The notes beneath the pieces are model-generated. The model was not told where the DNA came from and made no database searches. It saw only the letters and a list, made by a program, of their open reading frames with translations. A program made the position numbers and the translations under genes. Below are positions 62,510-64,000 of a stretch of DNA of 64,000 nt, one piece after another (position 1 is the stretch's first letter; each line of letters opens with the position of its first letter). Origin of the DNA: Prorocentrum cordatum (lineage: Eukaryota > Sar > Dinophyceae > Prorocentrales > Prorocentraceae); contig CAUYUJ010018048.1 in NCBI GenBank assembly GCA_963575745.1, positions 309,865 through 373,864 of the forward strand, read 5' to 3'.

Positions 62510-63030
62510 GGCCCATCGTGGGGGCCCTCCTGGGGCCAGTGTGGAGCCCTCTGAGGCCATCCTAGGGCTTTTTTGGGGGCCCTCCTGGGGCTCTCTTGGG
62601 GCTCTCTTGGGAGTTTCTTGGGGGTCATCTTGGAGGCCATCCATCACAGGAGGGTATCCTATGTGTGTCCCTCCCTCGGGCCGCGAGCATGAGTTTCTTT
62701 GGGCCTTCTTGACGCTCTATTGGGGCCGTCTTGGGGCCTTCTGAGCGCCTCTGGGGACCCGTCTCGGAGCCATCTTGAGGCCTCAAGAGCCAATCGAAAG
62801 CGAAAAAGTGAGAAAGCTAAACATAAAGACAATTACTGGGGTTTAGAATGATGTTCGTCTCCTCTGGGACTTTTCAGGAAAGCTTCGTGGCCATTAGGGG
62901 TCGCGTTGGAGCGGACCTGAGGCATCTTGGGGACATTTTGGAAGCTATCTTGAGTCATTCTGGGATCTCTTGCCTGTTTTCGAAGCTATGTTGGGGTATT
63001 TGGAGGCCTTCTGGAACCATCTGGGGTCCC
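62510..63030 (+). repeat. CCATCTTGGGG-type degenerate repeat, third cluster
   Basis: Units such as GGGGCTCTCTTGGGG, GTCATCTTGGAGGCC and GCCGTCTTGGGGCC, in the same orientation as 28305-29070. Confidence 0.72.
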
Positions 63031-63144
63031 AGGGAGAGGTGACGCAGCGCCGGGACCTCCCCTGGGACCCCCCCCAAATGACCGCGGTCGGGAGTTACAA
63101 GGGTGCTCAATTACCCTCTCGCTGGCGCTTGAGGAGGAGGGCCC

Positions 63145-63220
63145 AGGGAAAGCGCGACGACGACGACGCGACGACGACGACGACCACGCCGACGACGACG
63201 ACGACGACGGCGACGACTCA
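63145..63220 (+). repeat. (GAC)n microsatellite
   Basis: GACGACGACG runs with CCACGCC interruption. Confidence 0.85.
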
Positions 63221-63269
63221 AACGGAAGAGCCTCTCACACACGCCGACAGGGTCGACGGGTGTTCTGGG

Positions 63270-63405
63270 CGTGGCATGGCACGGCATTTTCTTCGGCATT
63301 CTAGAACCTCGGCGGGCACGGCACTGCACGGTTCGGCGCGCGGGCACGGCGCGACACGGCATGCGGGCATTGCACGGCACGACACGGCGCGGCACGTCGG
63401 CGGCA
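63270..63405 (+). repeat. GCACGGC-type repeat, second cluster
   Basis: GGCACGGCA, GCGACACGGC and GCACGACACGGC words, related to 62150-62380. Confidence 0.7.
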
Positions 63406-63654
63406 CGTTGTCTCGCAGTCTGCGTTCTAGCAATATGGGCCCCTTGAAGCATCCGCTGTTTAGGGAAAGACGACTCGGGATGAAGAGATGGCCGCGGACC
63501 CGCTTCCCTAAAAAGAAGGGAGGGGGAGAATGAGGGGGGGGAGGGGGATAAGGGGAGTGGAGGGGAAAGAGGCGGCGGCGGCGAACGGTGCACTGGACGC
63601 ATGGTCGTGGTCATTAGTGAAAGAGGGGGAGGAGGAGGGAGACGAGGTTGGGGG

Positions 63655-63775
63655 AAGAGGAGGAGGAGGAGGAGGAGGAGGAGGAGGAGGAGGAGGAGGA
63701 GGAGGAGGAGGAGGAGGAGGAGGAGGAGGAGGAGGAGGGAGAGGGGAGGGGGAGGGGAGGGGGAGGGGAGGAGGA
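63655..63775 (+). repeat. (GGA)n microsatellite
   Basis: More than 25 consecutive GGA units, then GGGGAGGGG variants. Confidence 0.95.
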
Positions 63776-63813
63776 CGGGCGCGATCGGCCAGGGAAAGGA
63801 GAGGATGGGCTCT

Positions 63814-63952
63814 ACGCGTAAGAGTGACCTTCGCCGGAGTGACCTCTGGTGAGAGCCCGGAGGGGTCCTCCCCCCAGCTCTGGCTGGTGCGCTTGGATTT
63901 GGCCCTTTCCACCCCCGAGCCTCCCTGAAGTGCCCAGGGCCACTCTTGCGTG
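63814..63952. mobile_element. MITE-like element, copy 2 (139 bp)
   Basis: ACGCGTAAGAGTGACCTT at the left and AGGGCCACTCTTGCGTG at the right are inverted repeats matching those of 6756-6928. The internal words TCGCCGGAGTGACCT and CTTGGATTTGGCC are shared, and the copy is shorter by about 34 bp. Confidence 0.7.
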
Positions 63953-64000
63953 CAGCTGTTAGGAGATCTTCGTCGCTGGCTGAGCGGGGCAGCCGATGCT

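Noticed and set aside
1-64000. Dinoflagellate spliced-leader sequence or retroposed SL-mRNA
   Set aside because: I looked for the TTTGGCTCAAG end on both strands and found none; the antisense gene at 55.5-56.9 kb therefore cannot be called a processed gene.

Overview
The window looks like nuclear DNA of a dinoflagellate, probably a large GC-rich genome of the Prorocentrum/Symbiodiniaceae type. I infer this from the protein families: LINE ORFs with endonuclease, reverse transcriptase (WVDD box) and RNase H, and a Ty1/copia polyprotein with the protease, integrase, YVDDF reverse transcriptase and RNase H wording I associate with dinoflagellate elements. Dense microsatellites, minisatellites and inverted-repeat elements fit the same picture. 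I recognised no host gene, no tRNA or rRNA gene and no spliced-leader sequence. The 64 kb appear to consist of mobile elements in several states of decay plus simple and tandem repeats.

Layout. 1-2.9 kb: two broken LINE 3' ends on the + strand. 3-9 kb: GC-rich spacer with TGTC, TCC and GGA microsatellites, a short TIR element (MITE) and dispersed repeats. 9.2-14.5 kb: a nearly full-length LINE on the minus strand (zinc-ribbon/coiled-coil ORF1, then EN-RT-RNase H ORF2) with one frameshift in each ORF. 15-17.6 kb: spacer, a five-copy tandem repeat and an inverted-repeat element. 17.7-19.0 and 22.2-23.7 kb: two copies of an element whose long terminal inverted repeats enclose about 1 kb of a GGGGACAGTGGGACAGTGG-type minisatellite. 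19-35 kb: hairpin elements, degenerate repeats built on CCATCTTGGGG, an AGCTAA satellite and a 1.9 kb inverted-repeat element.

35.4-61.5 kb: the main object. Two direct repeats of about 293 bp (about 87 percent identical by eye) bound a 26 kb + strand region. It holds, in copia order, Gag-like, protease, integrase, reverse transcriptase and RNase H segments, all broken by stops and frameshifts. A conserved-looking domain resembling a methyltransferase follows, then another 13 kb of ORF blocks I cannot name. I read this as a giant, old LTR retrotransposon. A 3.85 kb DNA transposon (its own inverted repeats, an antisense gene and a 1.1 kb foldback palindrome) is nested in it at 55.3-59.2 kb. 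About 25 copies of a short palindrome, GGCNYAGCC, occur in all reading frames across this interior, and I noticed only one copy outside it.

61.5-64 kb: spacer with TA, GCACGG, GAC and GGA repeats and a second copy of the 6.8 kb MITE. All boundaries and identities were judged by reading; no search or alignment program was run.
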